This document shows, one piece after another, positions 14,518 through 24,308 of a stretch of 41,919 nt of DNA (within the stretch, counting starts at the first letter, position 1; every line of letters begins with the position of its first letter). The translations under genes were made by a program, and so were the position numbers. The stretch comes from an uncultured Eubacteriales bacterium (GTDB lineage Bacteria; Bacillota; Clostridia; Oscillospirales; Oscillospiraceae): positions 1 through 41,919 of the forward strand of contig UQYT01000020.1 of assembly GCA_900545405.1 (NCBI GenBank), written 5' to 3'. Under the pieces are notes generated by a model. That model made no database searches and had not been told where the DNA came from. It saw only the letters and a list, made by a program, of their open reading frames with translations.

Positions 14518-15150
14518 TCACTCCAGATACCAGGTGTCGGTGCCCTCGTCGAACTCGCTCCGCTCGGGCATGTAGTGCCGGAAGGCGGGGTCGAGCAGGA
14601 AGGTGGAGATGAGCGTCCCGGCGCCCGGGGCTATCATCAGTGCGGGCGGGAAAAACCAGCAGAGCGCGCCCAGCGCGGCCCAGAGCGCCAGCAGCCCCAG
14701 CGTCCTGAGCGGGAACCTCGCGCCCACGCGCAGGGAAAAGAGCAGTATCTGCGCCGTCTTGAACCGGAAGCGGCTCAGCACCGGGCAGCCGAAGGCGAGC
14801 ACGACGAAGACCACGAGCGCGGAGAAGAAGAACGTCGCCCGGTAGAAGAAGTCCACCGCCCCGCTCTGCGGCCGGTTCACGACGTACACCGCCGCAAAGA
14901 AGCCCACGGCGCAAAAGAGCGCGAGGATGACCGAGAGCGCGATGCCCTGCAAAATGTTCTCCCTGAAGGAGCGGAAATACTCCCTATAAGGCCCGCCGCG
15001 GCCGCGCCGCACGGACTTCGCCACGGAGTAGTAGAGCGCAGTTACCGCCGGGCAGATCGTCACCACGGGGATGCAGAGTATGAGCGTCAGCACGCCCAGC
15101 GCGACGAGGTCCACCGCCGCGCTCCAGACAGAAAACGCGCGGTCCTTCAT
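14518..15150 (-). CDS. DUF624 (YesL-like) membrane protein
   Basis: A 210-residue protein with about five hydrophobic segments. The ATG at 15150 overlaps the stop of the upstream gene by 4 bases (ATGA), and the frame before it is only a shadow of that gene. The opening AFSVWSAAVDLVALGVLTLILCIPVVTICPAVTALYYS is the YesL/DUF624 hallmark (the ILCxPVVTxGPAxTAL pattern), followed by a charged REYFRSFREN segment. YesL-type proteins often accompany sugar ABC transporters; here no such transporter is present and the function is open. Confidence 0.82.
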   Translation of the reverse strand: MKDRAFSVWSAAVDLVALGVLTLILCIPVVTICPAVTALYYSVAKSVRRGRGGPYREYFRSFRENILQGIALSVILALFCAVGFFAAVYVVNRPQSGAVDFFYRATFFFSALVVFVVLAFGCPVLSRFRFKTAQILLFSLRVGARFPLRTLGLLALWAALGALCWFFPPALMIAPGAGTLISTFLLDPAFRHYMPERSEFDEGTDTWYLE

Positions 15151-16277
15151 CCCAGCGCCTCCCTTGCCTCGTCGATGTAGTAGTGCACCAGCAGATTCAC
15201 GCACGCGCCGTAGCTCTGCATGCCGAGCTCCTGGTCGTTGGACTTGAGGAAGGAGTCGTACACGGTGTTCGACGCCTTCTGCGGCACGCTGTCGCGGAAC
15301 TGGTCCCAGTAGGCCGACTGCGCCTTGAAGTCGGCGCGCACGGTGTCGGAGAGGGTGTAGTAGATCTCGGCGTAGGCGTCGTAGTCCGCGCCGGCCAGGG
15401 CGTTGCCGAGGTAGATGTAGGCCAGGGCCGCGCCCGCGTAGTTGAAGTCCGCGTAGTCGGACTCTAGGCAGGCGAGGACGGCCACGAAGTTGCACTCCTG
15501 CTCCGCCGCCACGCCGCGCTGGTGCGCTATCTCGTGCTGGCTGGTGGAGGGCAGCAGGAAGGCGGGGGAGTCCATGTTGAGGTTCGCCTCGCCGGTCATG
15601 GGGAAGAAGAAGCCCGTGAAGTCGAGGTAGCTCATGATGCGCGAGAAATATATCGGCTTGGGCCGGAGCGGCGCGCCGTCGAGGAAGGGATAGAGCGCCT
15701 CCGCGCCCTCGAATACCTCCGCCGCGCGGTCGAGCACGGACTCGCGGTCGGCTATGCAGGCCCCGTTCTCGTCGCGCGCCACCTCGCCGCCGTATTCGCT
15801 GGCGAGCAATGCGAACCAGCGCGTGACGGTCTCGAGCTCGGAGACCTCCAGCGGCCCGTCGTCCACGCCGGACTGCTCCGAGAAGCTCGGCGCGTAGTAG
15901 CAGGGCGTCCACATGACGGTGAGCCCCGCCCAGAACAGCGCCCCGGCCATCGCCAGCGTGAGGACGAGGCGGTAGAGCTGCCAGAGTTTTCCCGGGAAAC
16001 GTATCATGCGGTAGATGCTCCAGAGCAGGTAGGCCGCGAGGCCGATTATGACCACGGCGTAGAAGAGCTCCGCCACCGAAAAGCTGACGTGGGAGCAGAG
16101 CCGGGACATGAAGGCGTGGTAGGGGCGCGTTATGTGGTCGTACACCCAGACCATGGCCTCGTCGCTGCCGCGCAGGGAGGTGACGGTCGCCACGGCGGCC
16201 AGCGCGAAGAGCGCGAGGCCCAGGCGCACGGGCGCCATGCGGCGGACGGATGTTTTCTTGTGAGCGGTCTTTTCCAT
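15147..16277 (-). CDS. DUF3810-family membrane protein with an HExxH motif
   Basis: A 376-residue protein. The ATG at 16277 is chosen because AAAAGG lies about 6 bases upstream; a GTG 6 bases earlier would sit on that site. Three hydrophobic segments lie in the first ~120 residues, then a large outer domain. HEIAHQRG near residue 248 is an HExxH-type zinc motif with AAEQECNF further on, typical of DUF3810. A membrane-bound metallopeptidase activity is inferred from the motif and not demonstrated. It is first in the operon with DUF624 and the SGNH hydrolase, and starts 10 bases beyond the pgsA terminator. Confidence 0.8.
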   Translation of the reverse strand: MEKTAHKKTSVRRMAPVRLGLALFALAAVATVTSLRGSDEAMVWVYDHITRPYHAFMSRLCSHVSFSVAELFYAVVIIGLAAYLLWSIYRMIRFPGKLWQLYRLVLTLAMAGALFWAGLTVMWTPCYYAPSFSEQSGVDDGPLEVSELETVTRWFALLASEYGGEVARDENGACIADRESVLDRAAEVFEGAEALYPFLDGAPLRPKPIYFSRIMSYLDFTGFFFPMTGEANLNMDSPAFLLPSTSQHEIAHQRGVAAEQECNFVAVLACLESDYADFNYAGAALAYIYLGNALAGADYDAYAEIYYTLSDTVRADFKAQSAYWDQFRDSVPQKASNTVYDSFLKSNDQELGMQSYGACVNLLVHYYIDEAREALG

Positions 16278-16286
16278 AGGCACCTT

Positions 16287-16321
16287 TTAAAAAGGGCGCG
16301 GCGGGGCTGACCCGCCGCGCC
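16287..16321 (-). terminator. terminator between pgsA and the DUF3810 gene
   Basis: On the minus strand GGCGCGGCGGG pairs with CCCGCCGCGCC (11 bp, short loop), followed by CTTTTT. It ends just before the DUF3810 ribosome site, leaving no room for a promoter after it, so the DUF3810 operon depends on readthrough or on a promoter within pgsA. Confidence 0.8.
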
Positions 16322-16332
16322 GGCACGTGGGC

Positions 16333-16854
16333 TTATTTGAACACCGAGACGTTCTTGACGAAGTATTCGATGCCCGAGTACACGGTGGTCGCGAGCACGA
16401 CTATCCAGCAGGCCGTGACCGTCCAATCCGGCACGGGCAGCATGAGCAGGATGAAGCAGACCATGGTCGAGGCGGTCTTTATCTTGCCGGACCAGGCGGC
16501 GGCGATGACCTTGCCGCCCTCCACGGCGACGAGGCGCAGGCCCGTCACGGCCAGCTCGCGCGCGATGACTATCATGGCCGCCCAGGCGGGGAAGAGGCCC
16601 GTGTCCACGTACACCAGCATGACCGAGATGACCAGCAGCTTGTCCGCCAGGGGGTCGAGGAATTTGCCGAAGTTCGTCACCTGGTTGCAGTGCCGCGCTA
16701 TGTAGCCGTCCACGAAGTCGGAGACGGAGGCGACGGCGAACACCAGCAGCGCCCAGTACATGTGCCCCGCAAAGTCGAGGTACATCAGCGCCACGACGAC
16801 GGGGATGAGGATTACGCGGACTATGGTTATCTTGCTTGCGGTGGTGAGCTTCAT
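16333..16854 (-). CDS. pgsA: CDP-diacylglycerol-glycerol-3-phosphate 3-phosphatidyltransferase
   Basis: A 173-residue membrane enzyme that makes phosphatidylglycerophosphate, the first step to phosphatidylglycerol. The CDP-alcohol phosphotransferase motif is complete: SDFVDGYIARHCNQVTNFGK, then FLDPLADK (DxxDGxxARxxxxxxxxGxxxDxxxD). About five or six hydrophobic helices follow. The ATG overlaps the rimO stop by 4 bases (ATGA), so the two are coupled. Length is close to the usual ~180-190. Confidence 0.93.
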   Translation of the reverse strand: MKLTTASKITIVRVILIPVVVALMYLDFAGHMYWALLVFAVASVSDFVDGYIARHCNQVTNFGKFLDPLADKLLVISVMLVYVDTGLFPAWAAMIVIARELAVTGLRLVAVEGGKVIAAAWSGKIKTASTMVCFILLMLPVPDWTVTACWIVVLATTVYSGIEYFVKNVSVFK

Positions 16855-18161
16855 ATGATCCTCCCTCTGAGCTGGCCGTCCTCGGCGGCCTCGACGCGGA
16901 ATGTCACGATGTCGCCGGGCTTGCACTCGCCCTCCAGGACGGCGCTGCCGTCTATGCCGGGGGAGTCGAAGCAGCTCCGGCCCACGGCCAGGCCGGTCTC
17001 CGGGTCGATGTAGTCGCAGATGGCCTCTATCTCCCGACCGACGAGGGAGTCCTCCCACGCGTCCATGACCTCGGATTGCAGCCGCTCCACGAGCGCGGCG
17101 CGCTCCATGGCCACGTCCTTCGGCGGGTACTCCATCTTCGCGGCGGGCGTCCCGTCCTCGGGCGAGAAGGGGAAGACCCCGGCGCGCTCTATCTTCGCCT
17201 CGCGCAGGAATTCGCACAGCTCCTCGAACTCCTCCTCGCCCTCGCCGGGCAGGCCGGTGATCAGGCTGGTGCGCAGTACGAGGCCGGGTATGCGCTCGCG
17301 CAGCTTTTTGAAGAGCGCGCGGATGCTCTCGCCCGTGTCGCGGCGGTTCATGCGCTTCAATATGCGGTCGTCGATGTGCTGGATGGGGATGTCGATGTAC
17401 TTGACTATCTTCGGCTCCGAGGCGATGACCTCGATGAGCTCGTCGTCCAGCTCGCGGGGGTAGAGGTAGTGCAGCCTTATCCAGCGCAGGCCGTCTATCT
17501 TACACAGCTCCCGCAGCAGCGCGGCGAGGCTGGGCTTGCCGTAGAGGTCGAAGCCGTAGTGCGTGAGGTCCTGGGCCACGAGGATGAGCTCCTTGTAGCC
17601 GCGCTCCGCGAGCTGCCGCGCCTCCGCGAGCACCCGCTCCATGGGCCGCGAGCGGAAGCGCCCGCGTATTTTCGGGATGAGGCAGTAGGAGCAGAAGTTG
17701 TCGCAGCCGTCGGCGATGAGGAGGTAGGTCCAGACGCCGCCGGTGCTGATGATGCGCCCGGTCTCGGACACGGCGGCGCAGTTGTCGCCGATGATGACGG
17801 GCTTTTCGCCCCGCACGGCGCCCTCGAGCGCCGTGACGACGTCGGCATAGCTCCCGGCGCCGATGACGGCGTCCACCTCGGGCATTTCGGAGAGTATCTC
17901 GCCCCGGTAGAGCTCGGAGAGGCAGCCCGCGACGATGAGCCGCTTGAGCGAGCCCGTCTCCTTGAGCTGGGCCGTCTCGAGTATGGTGTTGATGGCCTCC
18001 TGCTTTGCGTCCTCGATGAAGGCGCAGGTGTTTATGACGATGGCCTCGGCCTCGGTCTCGTCGTTCGTCAGCTCGTAGCCGGCGTCAGTGAGCTTTTGCA
18101 GCATCTGCTCCGAGGCGACCCGGTTCTTCGGGCAGCCGAGAGAGATCATACCGACTTTCAT
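16851..18161 (-). CDS. rimO: ribosomal protein S12 methylthiotransferase
   Basis: A 436-residue radical-SAM enzyme that methylthiolates an Asp of S12. The N-terminal UPF0004 domain binds one Fe-S cluster via Cys10 (SLGCPKN), Cys46 (INTCAF) and Cys80 (VAGCL). The radical-SAM cluster is CDNFCSYC (Cys153, 157, 160). The C-terminal TRAM domain begins around residue 370. SLGCPKN and the overall layout favour RimO over MiaB. It overlaps recX by 4 bases and pgsA by 3, within one operon. Confidence 0.94.
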   Translation of the reverse strand: MKVGMISLGCPKNRVASEQMLQKLTDAGYELTNDETEAEAIVINTCAFIEDAKQEAINTILETAQLKETGSLKRLIVAGCLSELYRGEILSEMPEVDAVIGAGSYADVVTALEGAVRGEKPVIIGDNCAAVSETGRIISTGGVWTYLLIADGCDNFCSYCLIPKIRGRFRSRPMERVLAEARQLAERGYKELILVAQDLTHYGFDLYGKPSLAALLRELCKIDGLRWIRLHYLYPRELDDELIEVIASEPKIVKYIDIPIQHIDDRILKRMNRRDTGESIRALFKKLRERIPGLVLRTSLITGLPGEGEEEFEELCEFLREAKIERAGVFPFSPEDGTPAAKMEYPPKDVAMERAALVERLQSEVMDAWEDSLVGREIEAICDYIDPETGLAVGRSCFDSPGIDGSAVLEGECKPGDIVTFRVEAAEDGQLRGRII

Positions 18162-18617
18162 TCGTCCAACTCCAATCCATGACTGAGCCTTTTCGCGGCG
18201 GAGGACACCTCCTCCCAGGAAAAGCCGCGTCTTATGAGCGCCGCGCAGGCCCGGCGCAGGTCGTCGCCCTCCGGGGCCCGGCCGCGCAGCTTGGCCGCGA
18301 GCAGCCGCTCCACGGTGTCCGCCTGCTCCGGCAGCTCGCAGAGCGCGGCGTCCCAGAGCTCGCGGGGCACGCGCCGGCGGCGCAGCTCCTCGCGTATCCG
18401 CGCGCGGCCGCAGCCCTTGGCGGCGTAGTGCCGGACGACCATTCCGGCGTAGTTTTCATCGTTCACAAAGCCGAGCTCCGCCATGCGCTCCGAGACCGCC
18501 TCGGCCTCGGCGGGGTCCTCGCCCTTTTCGACGAGTTTTGCGGCCAGCTCGGCCTTTGAGTAGTCGCGCTTTTCAAGCAGGCGCAGCGCGCGGGCCTTCG
18601 CCCTCTCGCGCGGATCT

Positions 18618-18628
<11 letters not shown>
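18158..18628 (-). CDS. recX: RecX regulatory protein
   Basis: A 156-residue, strongly helical, charged protein with the RecX pattern: KARALRLLEKRDYSKAELAAKLVEKG, GFVNDENYA..VVRHYAAKGCGRARIREELRRR and a final RRGFSWEEVSSAAKRL. RecX modulates RecA filaments. The likely start is a TTG at 18628 lying inside the end of recA (11-base overlap); no strong ribosome site is seen, so translation may be coupled to recA, and the exact start is uncertain. It overlaps rimO by 4 bases at its 3' end. Confidence 0.85.
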
Positions 18629-19721
<1,093 letters not shown>

Positions 19722-19756
19722 GTCACACCTCAATCAATTATAAAAAGTCGTTTTTT

Positions 19757-20614
19757 TCACGCCTTGGCGGTGACCACGCGCTCGACGCCGCGCGTATCGA
19801 GCACGCTCTGCGCGTCGTGCAGCCCGGCCATGCGCATCAGGTCCTTGACGCTGCCCGCCTGGTCCTCGCCGACCTCGAACATCAGCATGCCGCCCTGGCG
19901 GATCACGCCGTGCCAGTTTTTGAGTATGGCGCGGTAGAAATCCAGCCCGTCGTCCCCGCCGTCGAGCGCCCAGACCGGCTCGTAATCCCTCACGGAGGGG
20001 TCGAGGGTCAGGATGCCGAAGGTCGGGATGTAGGGCGGGTTCGAGACCACGAGGTCGAAGCTGCCCGTCATAATGGGCGGCTGCTTCATCACGTCGGCCA
20101 GCAGGAAGCTGACCCGGCCGTCCAGGCCGTTGCGCCTCACGTTGCGGCGGCTGACGTCCATGGCCTCCGGGCTGACGTCCGCGAGCACCACCCGCGTCTG
20201 GGGCAGGGCGTCCGCTATCGCGCAGCCGATGCAGCCGCTGCCGCTGCACAGGTCCAGGACGCGCGCGTCCATCTTCCTCCCGTGCAGCCAGTTTATCGCC
20301 GTCTCGGCCAGGACCTCCGTGTCCACCCTCGGTATGAGCACCGAGGGGTTCACCTCCATGGGCAGGCCCCGGAACTCCCATATGCCGGTTATATAGGCCA
20401 CCGGCTCGCCCGCGAGGCGGCGGCGGAGCATCGAGTCGACCCGGCGCTCCACCTCGTCCGTAGCGTAAAAGCGCATGTCGCGCAGCAGCTTTTCAGTCGT
20501 CTTTCCGGCGGCGGTCGCGACTATGAGCTTGCCTTCAAGCTCCGCGGCCTCTATCCCCGCGTCGCGCAGCCGGTTGCGCACAGATATATACAGCTCGCTG
20601 TATGTCCGCGGCAT
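19757..20614 (-). CDS. prmC: release factor glutamine N5-methyltransferase
   Basis: A 285-residue enzyme that methylates the Gln of the GGQ motif of peptide release factors. The ATG at 20614 is chosen because a GAGGGGGATGGGG stretch lies just upstream and the N-terminal helical domain then has the right length. The methyltransferase domain has VLDLCSGSGCIG (121-130) for SAM binding and SNPPYIP (NPPY at 192-195), the Gln-binding signature. It sits between yqhQ and recA on the same strand. Confidence 0.92.
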   Translation of the reverse strand: MPRTYSELYISVRNRLRDAGIEAAELEGKLIVATAAGKTTEKLLRDMRFYATDEVERRVDSMLRRRLAGEPVAYITGIWEFRGLPMEVNPSVLIPRVDTEVLAETAINWLHGRKMDARVLDLCSGSGCIGCAIADALPQTRVVLADVSPEAMDVSRRNVRRNGLDGRVSFLLADVMKQPPIMTGSFDLVVSNPPYIPTFGILTLDPSVRDYEPVWALDGGDDGLDFYRAILKNWHGVIRQGGMLMFEVGEDQAGSVKDLMRMAGLHDAQSVLDTRGVERVVTAKA

Positions 20615-20802
20615 ATCCCCATCCCCCTCATTGTCTGCAAAGGCTTCGCCCGAAGTGTGCATGAGATTGCAATAAGTTTTTTCCGGGGGCGTGTACCTCG
20701 GAAAAAACACCGCTCAGCCCGTAAGTGTGCGACGCGCAGCGGAGTGCGCGCAGCGGGCTGCAACTCTCACTTTAAGAGGCTCTGCCTCTTAAAGTGAAGC
20801 AA
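20615..20802. repeat. intergenic hairpin between yqhQ and prmC
   Basis: A perfect 12-bp stem CACTTTAAGAGG / CCTCTTAAAGTG (20768-20779 / 20785-20796, loop CTCTG) lies 7 bases after the yqhQ stop, without a U-run. The rest is GC-rich with short repeats (GCGCAGCGG, GCGCGCAGCGG) and shows no gene. Confidence 0.55.
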
Positions 20803-21753
20803 TTACCAGGCGTCTTTGCCTTTTTCTTCTGGAATAACCAGCTCGAGCGCGCGGATGGCGCACTCTATCATGCCGTCGTCCGGCTCGTTGGTCGTCAGGT
20901 GCTGCATCTGCTTGCCCGGCCAGGTGACTATCCTGGAGACGATGTTCATCTCGTGCCTGCCCGCCCAGCGGTTTATCTCATAGCCCACGCAGACTATGAC
21001 CGGGAGCAGCAGCAGCCTCAGGCCGAAGCGCAGCAGGGTGTTGTCCACCTGTATGAGCAGCCCGACAAAAATGCCGAGTATTATTATGACCAGCAGGAAG
21101 CTGGTCCCGCACCTGGGGTGGAAGCGGCTCTGCGGCCGCACGTTCTCCACCGTCAGCGGCAGGCCCTTCTCGTAGCAGAAGATGGTCTTGTGCTCGGCCC
21201 CGTGGTAGGCGAAGAGCCGCTTCATGTCCTTCATCCTCGAGCAGAGCCAGAGATAGACCAGGAAGATGACCAGCTTTATGGCGCCCTCGATGAGGCTGCG
21301 CAGGGTATACTGCCCCTCGAGGCCGGGTATCAGCCCGGCGAGGAAGGTGGGCAGGAACAGAAACAGCGCCAGCGCGAGCACAACGCCGAGCACCGCCGCT
21401 ATGGCGATGACCGCCTTCTGCGCCTTCTCGCTGCCCAGCTTCTTCTCCAGCCAGAGGTCGAGCTTGGTCGGCTCCTCCTGTTCCTCCTCGGGCAGGAGGC
21501 TGGCAGAGTAGGAGAGCGCGCCCATGCCCTTTATCATCGAATCGGCAAAGATAACGATGCCGCGGATGAAGGGCCAGCCGAGCACGGGGTGCTTGTCCTT
21601 GACGAACTTGAGCTCCTCCACCTTCTCGGTCATGCCCTCGCCGGTGCGGCAGACTATGGCCTGCCTGTCCGGCCCGCGCATCAGTATGCCCTCTATCAGC
21701 GCCTGGCCGCCTATCGACGTCCTGAAGCAGGTCTGAACATTTTCTTTTGACAT
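20803..21753 (-). CDS. YqhQ-like DUF1385 membrane protein
   Basis: A 316-residue protein with the DUF1385 hallmarks GGQALIEGILMRGPD near the N-terminus, FAYHGAEHKTIFCYEKG in the middle and QSRFHPRCGTSFLL after it. About four or five hydrophobic helices. The His/Cys-rich central motif suggests metal binding. The function of the family is not established. It lies 22 bases after the histidine kinase and precedes prmC, the common clostridial order yqhQ-prmC. Confidence 0.88.
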   Translation of the reverse strand: MSKENVQTCFRTSIGGQALIEGILMRGPDRQAIVCRTGEGMTEKVEELKFVKDKHPVLGWPFIRGIVIFADSMIKGMGALSYSASLLPEEEQEEPTKLDLWLEKKLGSEKAQKAVIAIAAVLGVVLALALFLFLPTFLAGLIPGLEGQYTLRSLIEGAIKLVIFLVYLWLCSRMKDMKRLFAYHGAEHKTIFCYEKGLPLTVENVRPQSRFHPRCGTSFLLVIIILGIFVGLLIQVDNTLLRFGLRLLLLPVIVCVGYEINRWAGRHEMNIVSRIVTWPGKQMQHLTTNEPDDGMIECAIRALELVIPEEKGKDAW

Positions 21754-21775
21754 TTACTGACCTCAAATCTGTATT

Positions 21776-22849
21776 TCACTGTGTCTTTATGGGCAGCTCC
21801 ACGCTCACCAGCGCGCCGCCGCCCTCGGCGTTGGCCGTCGTGAGCCGTCCGCCGTGCCTTGTGACTATCTCGTCGCAGACGGCGAGACCTATGCCGCTGC
21901 CGCGCTCCTTGCCGCGGCCCTTGTAGAACCGCTCCTTGACGTGGGGCAGGTCCTCCTCGGCAAAGCCGGGGCCGTGGTCGCGCACGCTCATGCGGACGTA
22001 TTCGCCCTCCACGCCGGAGGTGAGCTCCAGCTTCTTGCCGCGCCGGCCGTACTTGGCGGCGTTGTCGAGGATGTTCAGCAGCACCTGCTTTATCCTCGCC
22101 GGGTCGCCCGTCACGGGGGGCAGCGGCTCCTCCGCGGGCTCGTAGTCGAGCTCTATGCCGTCGTGCTTGAGCAGCTCGCCGTAGGTGAAGGCCACCTCCT
22201 CGAGCAGGGAGTCGAGGTCGACCTCCTCGAGGTTGAGCGTGAAGCGCCCGTCGCGTATGCGCGTGAACTCCAGCAGCTCCTCCACCATGCCGGTCAGCCG
22301 CCCGGCCTCGCAGGAGATTATCTCCACGCCGCGCCGGGAGTCGCCCTGGATGGCCTCGTCGTACATCAGCGTCTCGCTCCAGCCGGTTATGGCCGTCAGC
22401 GGCGTGCGCAGCTCGTGCGAGACGGAGGAGATGAACTCCGACTGCGTCCTGCCCGCCTCGCCTATCTTGACGGACATGTCGTTGAAGGCGTCCACAAAGC
22501 GGCCTATCTCGTCGTCGCGCAGCTTTTCGGCCAGGGTGCCGTAGCTCCCGTCGGCTATGCGCCGCGCCGTGTCGCCGAGGCCCAGGATGGGGTTCGTCAC
22601 CCGCTCGCGGAACCAGAGGTTCGAGAGCAGCAGCAGCACTATGGCGCAGCCGGCGAAGATGCCCGCCCAGCTCACCAGCCCGACGAGCGCGAAGATCAGC
22701 GTCAGCAGTACGCAGAGCGCGCCGATGCAGCTGATGATGAGCCAGGCGCCCTTGAGCCCCTTGAGCGCCTCGGGCCGCTCGCCCTTTAAAAAGCGCTTCG
22801 CCGCGGCCAGCGCCCTTGCGGGCAGGCCGGGACCCTTTTTCTCTTCCAT
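21776..22849 (-). CDS. sensor histidine kinase
   Basis: A 357-residue kinase with two adjacent hydrophobic helices at ~36-78 and almost no outer loop between them, so it has no external sensor domain. HAMP follows at ~82-132 (NPILGLGDTARRIADGSYG). HisKA at ~136-200 has FISSVSHELRTPL with His145. The ATPase domain has the N box LLNILDNAAKY, the G1 box DHGPGF and the G2 box GSGIGLAV. It starts 4 bases after the response regulator gene, so they form one two-component system. The lack of an outer sensor suggests a cue within the membrane. Confidence 0.9.
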   Translation of the reverse strand: MEEKKGPGLPARALAAAKRFLKGERPEALKGLKGAWLIISCIGALCVLLTLIFALVGLVSWAGIFAGCAIVLLLLSNLWFRERVTNPILGLGDTARRIADGSYGTLAEKLRDDEIGRFVDAFNDMSVKIGEAGRTQSEFISSVSHELRTPLTAITGWSETLMYDEAIQGDSRRGVEIISCEAGRLTGMVEELLEFTRIRDGRFTLNLEEVDLDSLLEEVAFTYGELLKHDGIELDYEPAEEPLPPVTGDPARIKQVLLNILDNAAKYGRRGKKLELTSGVEGEYVRMSVRDHGPGFAEEDLPHVKERFYKGRGKERGSGIGLAVCDEIVTRHGGRLTTANAEGGGALVSVELPIKTQ

Positions 22850-22853
22850 CGCC

Positions 22854-23549
22854 TCAGGAACCCCACTTGTAGCCGTAGCCCCAGATGGTGGTGATGTATT
22901 CCGGCGCCGTCGGCGTGTCCTCTATCTTGATGCGAAGCCGGCGGATGTTGACGTCGACTATCTTGAGCTCGCCCTTGTAGTCCGGGCCCCAGACGTTCTC
23001 GAGGATGTCCTCGCGCGAGAGCGCCTTGCCGGGGTTTTCCATGAAGAGCTTCATGATGGAGTACTCGGTCTGCGTGAGCTTGACGCGCTGGCCGTTTTTG
23101 TCCAGCGTGCGGTTGCGCGGGTTGAGCAGGAAGGGCCCGCTCTCGAGCTCCGGCTCCTCCGGCTCCTGGTTCGCGCCGATGCGCCGGTAGAGCGCGTCCA
23201 CGCGCGCGAGCAGCTCCGCAGGGGAGAAGGGCTTTGTGACATAGTCGTCCGCGCCCGTCATCAGGCCCGTGACCTTGTCCATCTCCTGGCCCAGCGCCGT
23301 GAGCATGATTATGCCCATCTTGGAGCCGGAAGCCCGGATGCTGCGGCAGATCTCAAAGCCGTCTATGTCCGGCAGCATGACGTCCAGCAGCGCCACGCCT
23401 ATGTCGTCGTTTTCCTGAAGCAGGCGAAGCGCCTCCTCGCCCGTGGCCGCCTCGACAGGCTCGTAGCCCGAGCGCCGGAGATTTATGACGACAAAGCTGC
23501 GGATGCCGGCTTCGTCCTCGAGCACCAGTATCTTCTTGATGTCGTCCAC
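22854..23549 (-). CDS. OmpR/PhoB-family response regulator
   Basis: A 231-residue regulator with a GTG start at 23549. The receiver has EDE at 11-13, LLDVMLPDIDG with Asp56 as phospho-acceptor, Thr84 and Lys106 (VTKPFS), so it is intact. The C-terminal winged helix has TQTEYSIMKLFMENPGKALSRE followed by VDVNIRRLRIKIE and TIWGYGYKW. It partners the kinase just downstream. An extended -10 promoter lies at 23594-23599. Targets are unknown; it resembles the PhoP/WalR group broadly. Confidence 0.92.
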   Translation of the reverse strand: MDDIKKILVLEDEAGIRSFVVINLRRSGYEPVEAATGEEALRLLQENDDIGVALLDVMLPDIDGFEICRSIRASGSKMGIIMLTALGQEMDKVTGLMTGADDYVTKPFSPAELLARVDALYRRIGANQEPEEPELESGPFLLNPRNRTLDKNGQRVKLTQTEYSIMKLFMENPGKALSREDILENVWGPDYKGELKIVDVNIRRLRIKIEDTPTAPEYITTIWGYGYKWGS

Positions 23550-23593
23550 GCCCCTTTCTTGCGCTGTTTTATGCCGAAATTTTCAGCCAGAAC

Positions 23594-23602
23594 ATTATAG
23601 CA
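23594..23602 (-). promoter_or_regulatory. extended -10 promoter of the two-component operon
   Basis: On the minus strand TGCTATAAT gives a perfect extended -10 about 45 bases before the response regulator start; no good -35 was seen at 17 bases. Confidence 0.5.
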
Positions 23603-23704
23603 CATCATTTGCAATAGTGGTAGCATAAGATTACAAAATGTAGTATAATTTGTGGCGAAGCGGTGAAAATTCGGAAAACTGCACTATTGGGAGGACGGCG
23701 CGGC

Positions 23705-24274
23705 ATGTTAATTTTCTATGCGGACACACGCGGCCTGGACGAGGGCCGGGCGCTCTGCCGCGGGCGGAGCCGTGCGCCGGGCAGCGCCTTTGCCTATTCG
23801 CTGCTCAGGTACGCGCTGGAGGTCTGGAAGGGCGCGCCTGAGCTGCCGGAGATTTCCACGGACGGGCGCGGCAAGCCGTACTTCCGAGAGCGCCCGGACT
23901 GGCACTTTTCGCTCAGCCACACGCGGGGCTTCGTGCTCGCGGCGGTGTCGGCGGCGCCGGTGGGCGCGGACGTGCAGCTGCGCGACGGCCGGGGCGAGCG
24001 CCTTGCGGGGCGGCTCATGTCCGAGAGCGAGCGGGAGCAGTTCGACTTCTACGAGCTCTGGAGCCTGCGCGAGAGCCTCTACAAGCTCACGGGCGAGGGC
24101 AGCCTGCGCAGCCTGCGCTTCGAGCGCCGCGGCGGGCTCATCGTCCCCCCGCACGAGGGCGCGCAGTGCCGTGTCTACGCCGACATCCCCGGCTGCTCCG
24201 CCGCCGCGGCCAGCCTGGTAGAGCCGCCCCCGGAGCGCCTTATCCGCGTCGACGGGGCGAAAATCTGCTCTTGA
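23705..24274 (+). CDS. 4'-phosphopantetheinyl transferase (Sfp-like, short)
   Basis: A 189-residue enzyme that would attach the phosphopantetheine arm of CoA to carrier proteins. The ATG at 23705 is chosen because GGGAGGA lies upstream; a GTG at 23663 is in frame without a ribosome site. Motifs are GRGKPYF, WHFSLSHTRG (His71), GADVQ at 87-91 (Gln where Sfp has the second metal-binding Glu) and LWSLRESLYKLTG at 118-130. No polyketide or peptide synthase lies in the window, so the partner carrier protein is elsewhere. A plus-strand TATAAT at 23644-23649 may be its -10. It is divergent from the two-component operon. Confidence 0.82.
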   Translation: MLIFYADTRGLDEGRALCRGRSRAPGSAFAYSLLRYALEVWKGAPELPEISTDGRGKPYFRERPDWHFSLSHTRGFVLAAVSAAPVGADVQLRDGRGERLAGRLMSESEREQFDFYELWSLRESLYKLTGEGSLRSLRFERRGGLIVPPHEGAQCRVYADIPGCSAAAASLVEPPPERLIRVDGAKICS

Positions 24275-24299
24275 AATACATGGGGCCATGCTATATAAT
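24271..24299 (+). promoter_or_regulatory. promoter of tRNA-Leu
   Basis: TTGAAA (24271-24276), 17-base spacer, TATAAT (24294-24299), ten bases before the tRNA. The -35 overlaps the stop codon of the transferase gene. Confidence 0.85.
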
Positions 24300-24308
24300 T
24301 GTTCCCAC

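Noticed and set aside
14518..16326. A continuous 602-codon minus-strand frame
   Set aside because: Its first two thirds is an off-frame reading of the DUF3810 gene; only the last 210 codons form the DUF624 protein, with its own start overlapping the upstream stop.
16854..17217. N-terminal extension of pgsA
   Set aside because: The extension is an off-frame reading of rimO; the family fold starts at the ATG that overlaps the rimO stop.
23087..23200. Minus-strand response regulator receiver decay like that of Spo0A
   Set aside because: The OmpR-type regulator at 22854-23549 keeps its acidic triad, Asp56, Thr84 and Lys106, so its receiver is normal.
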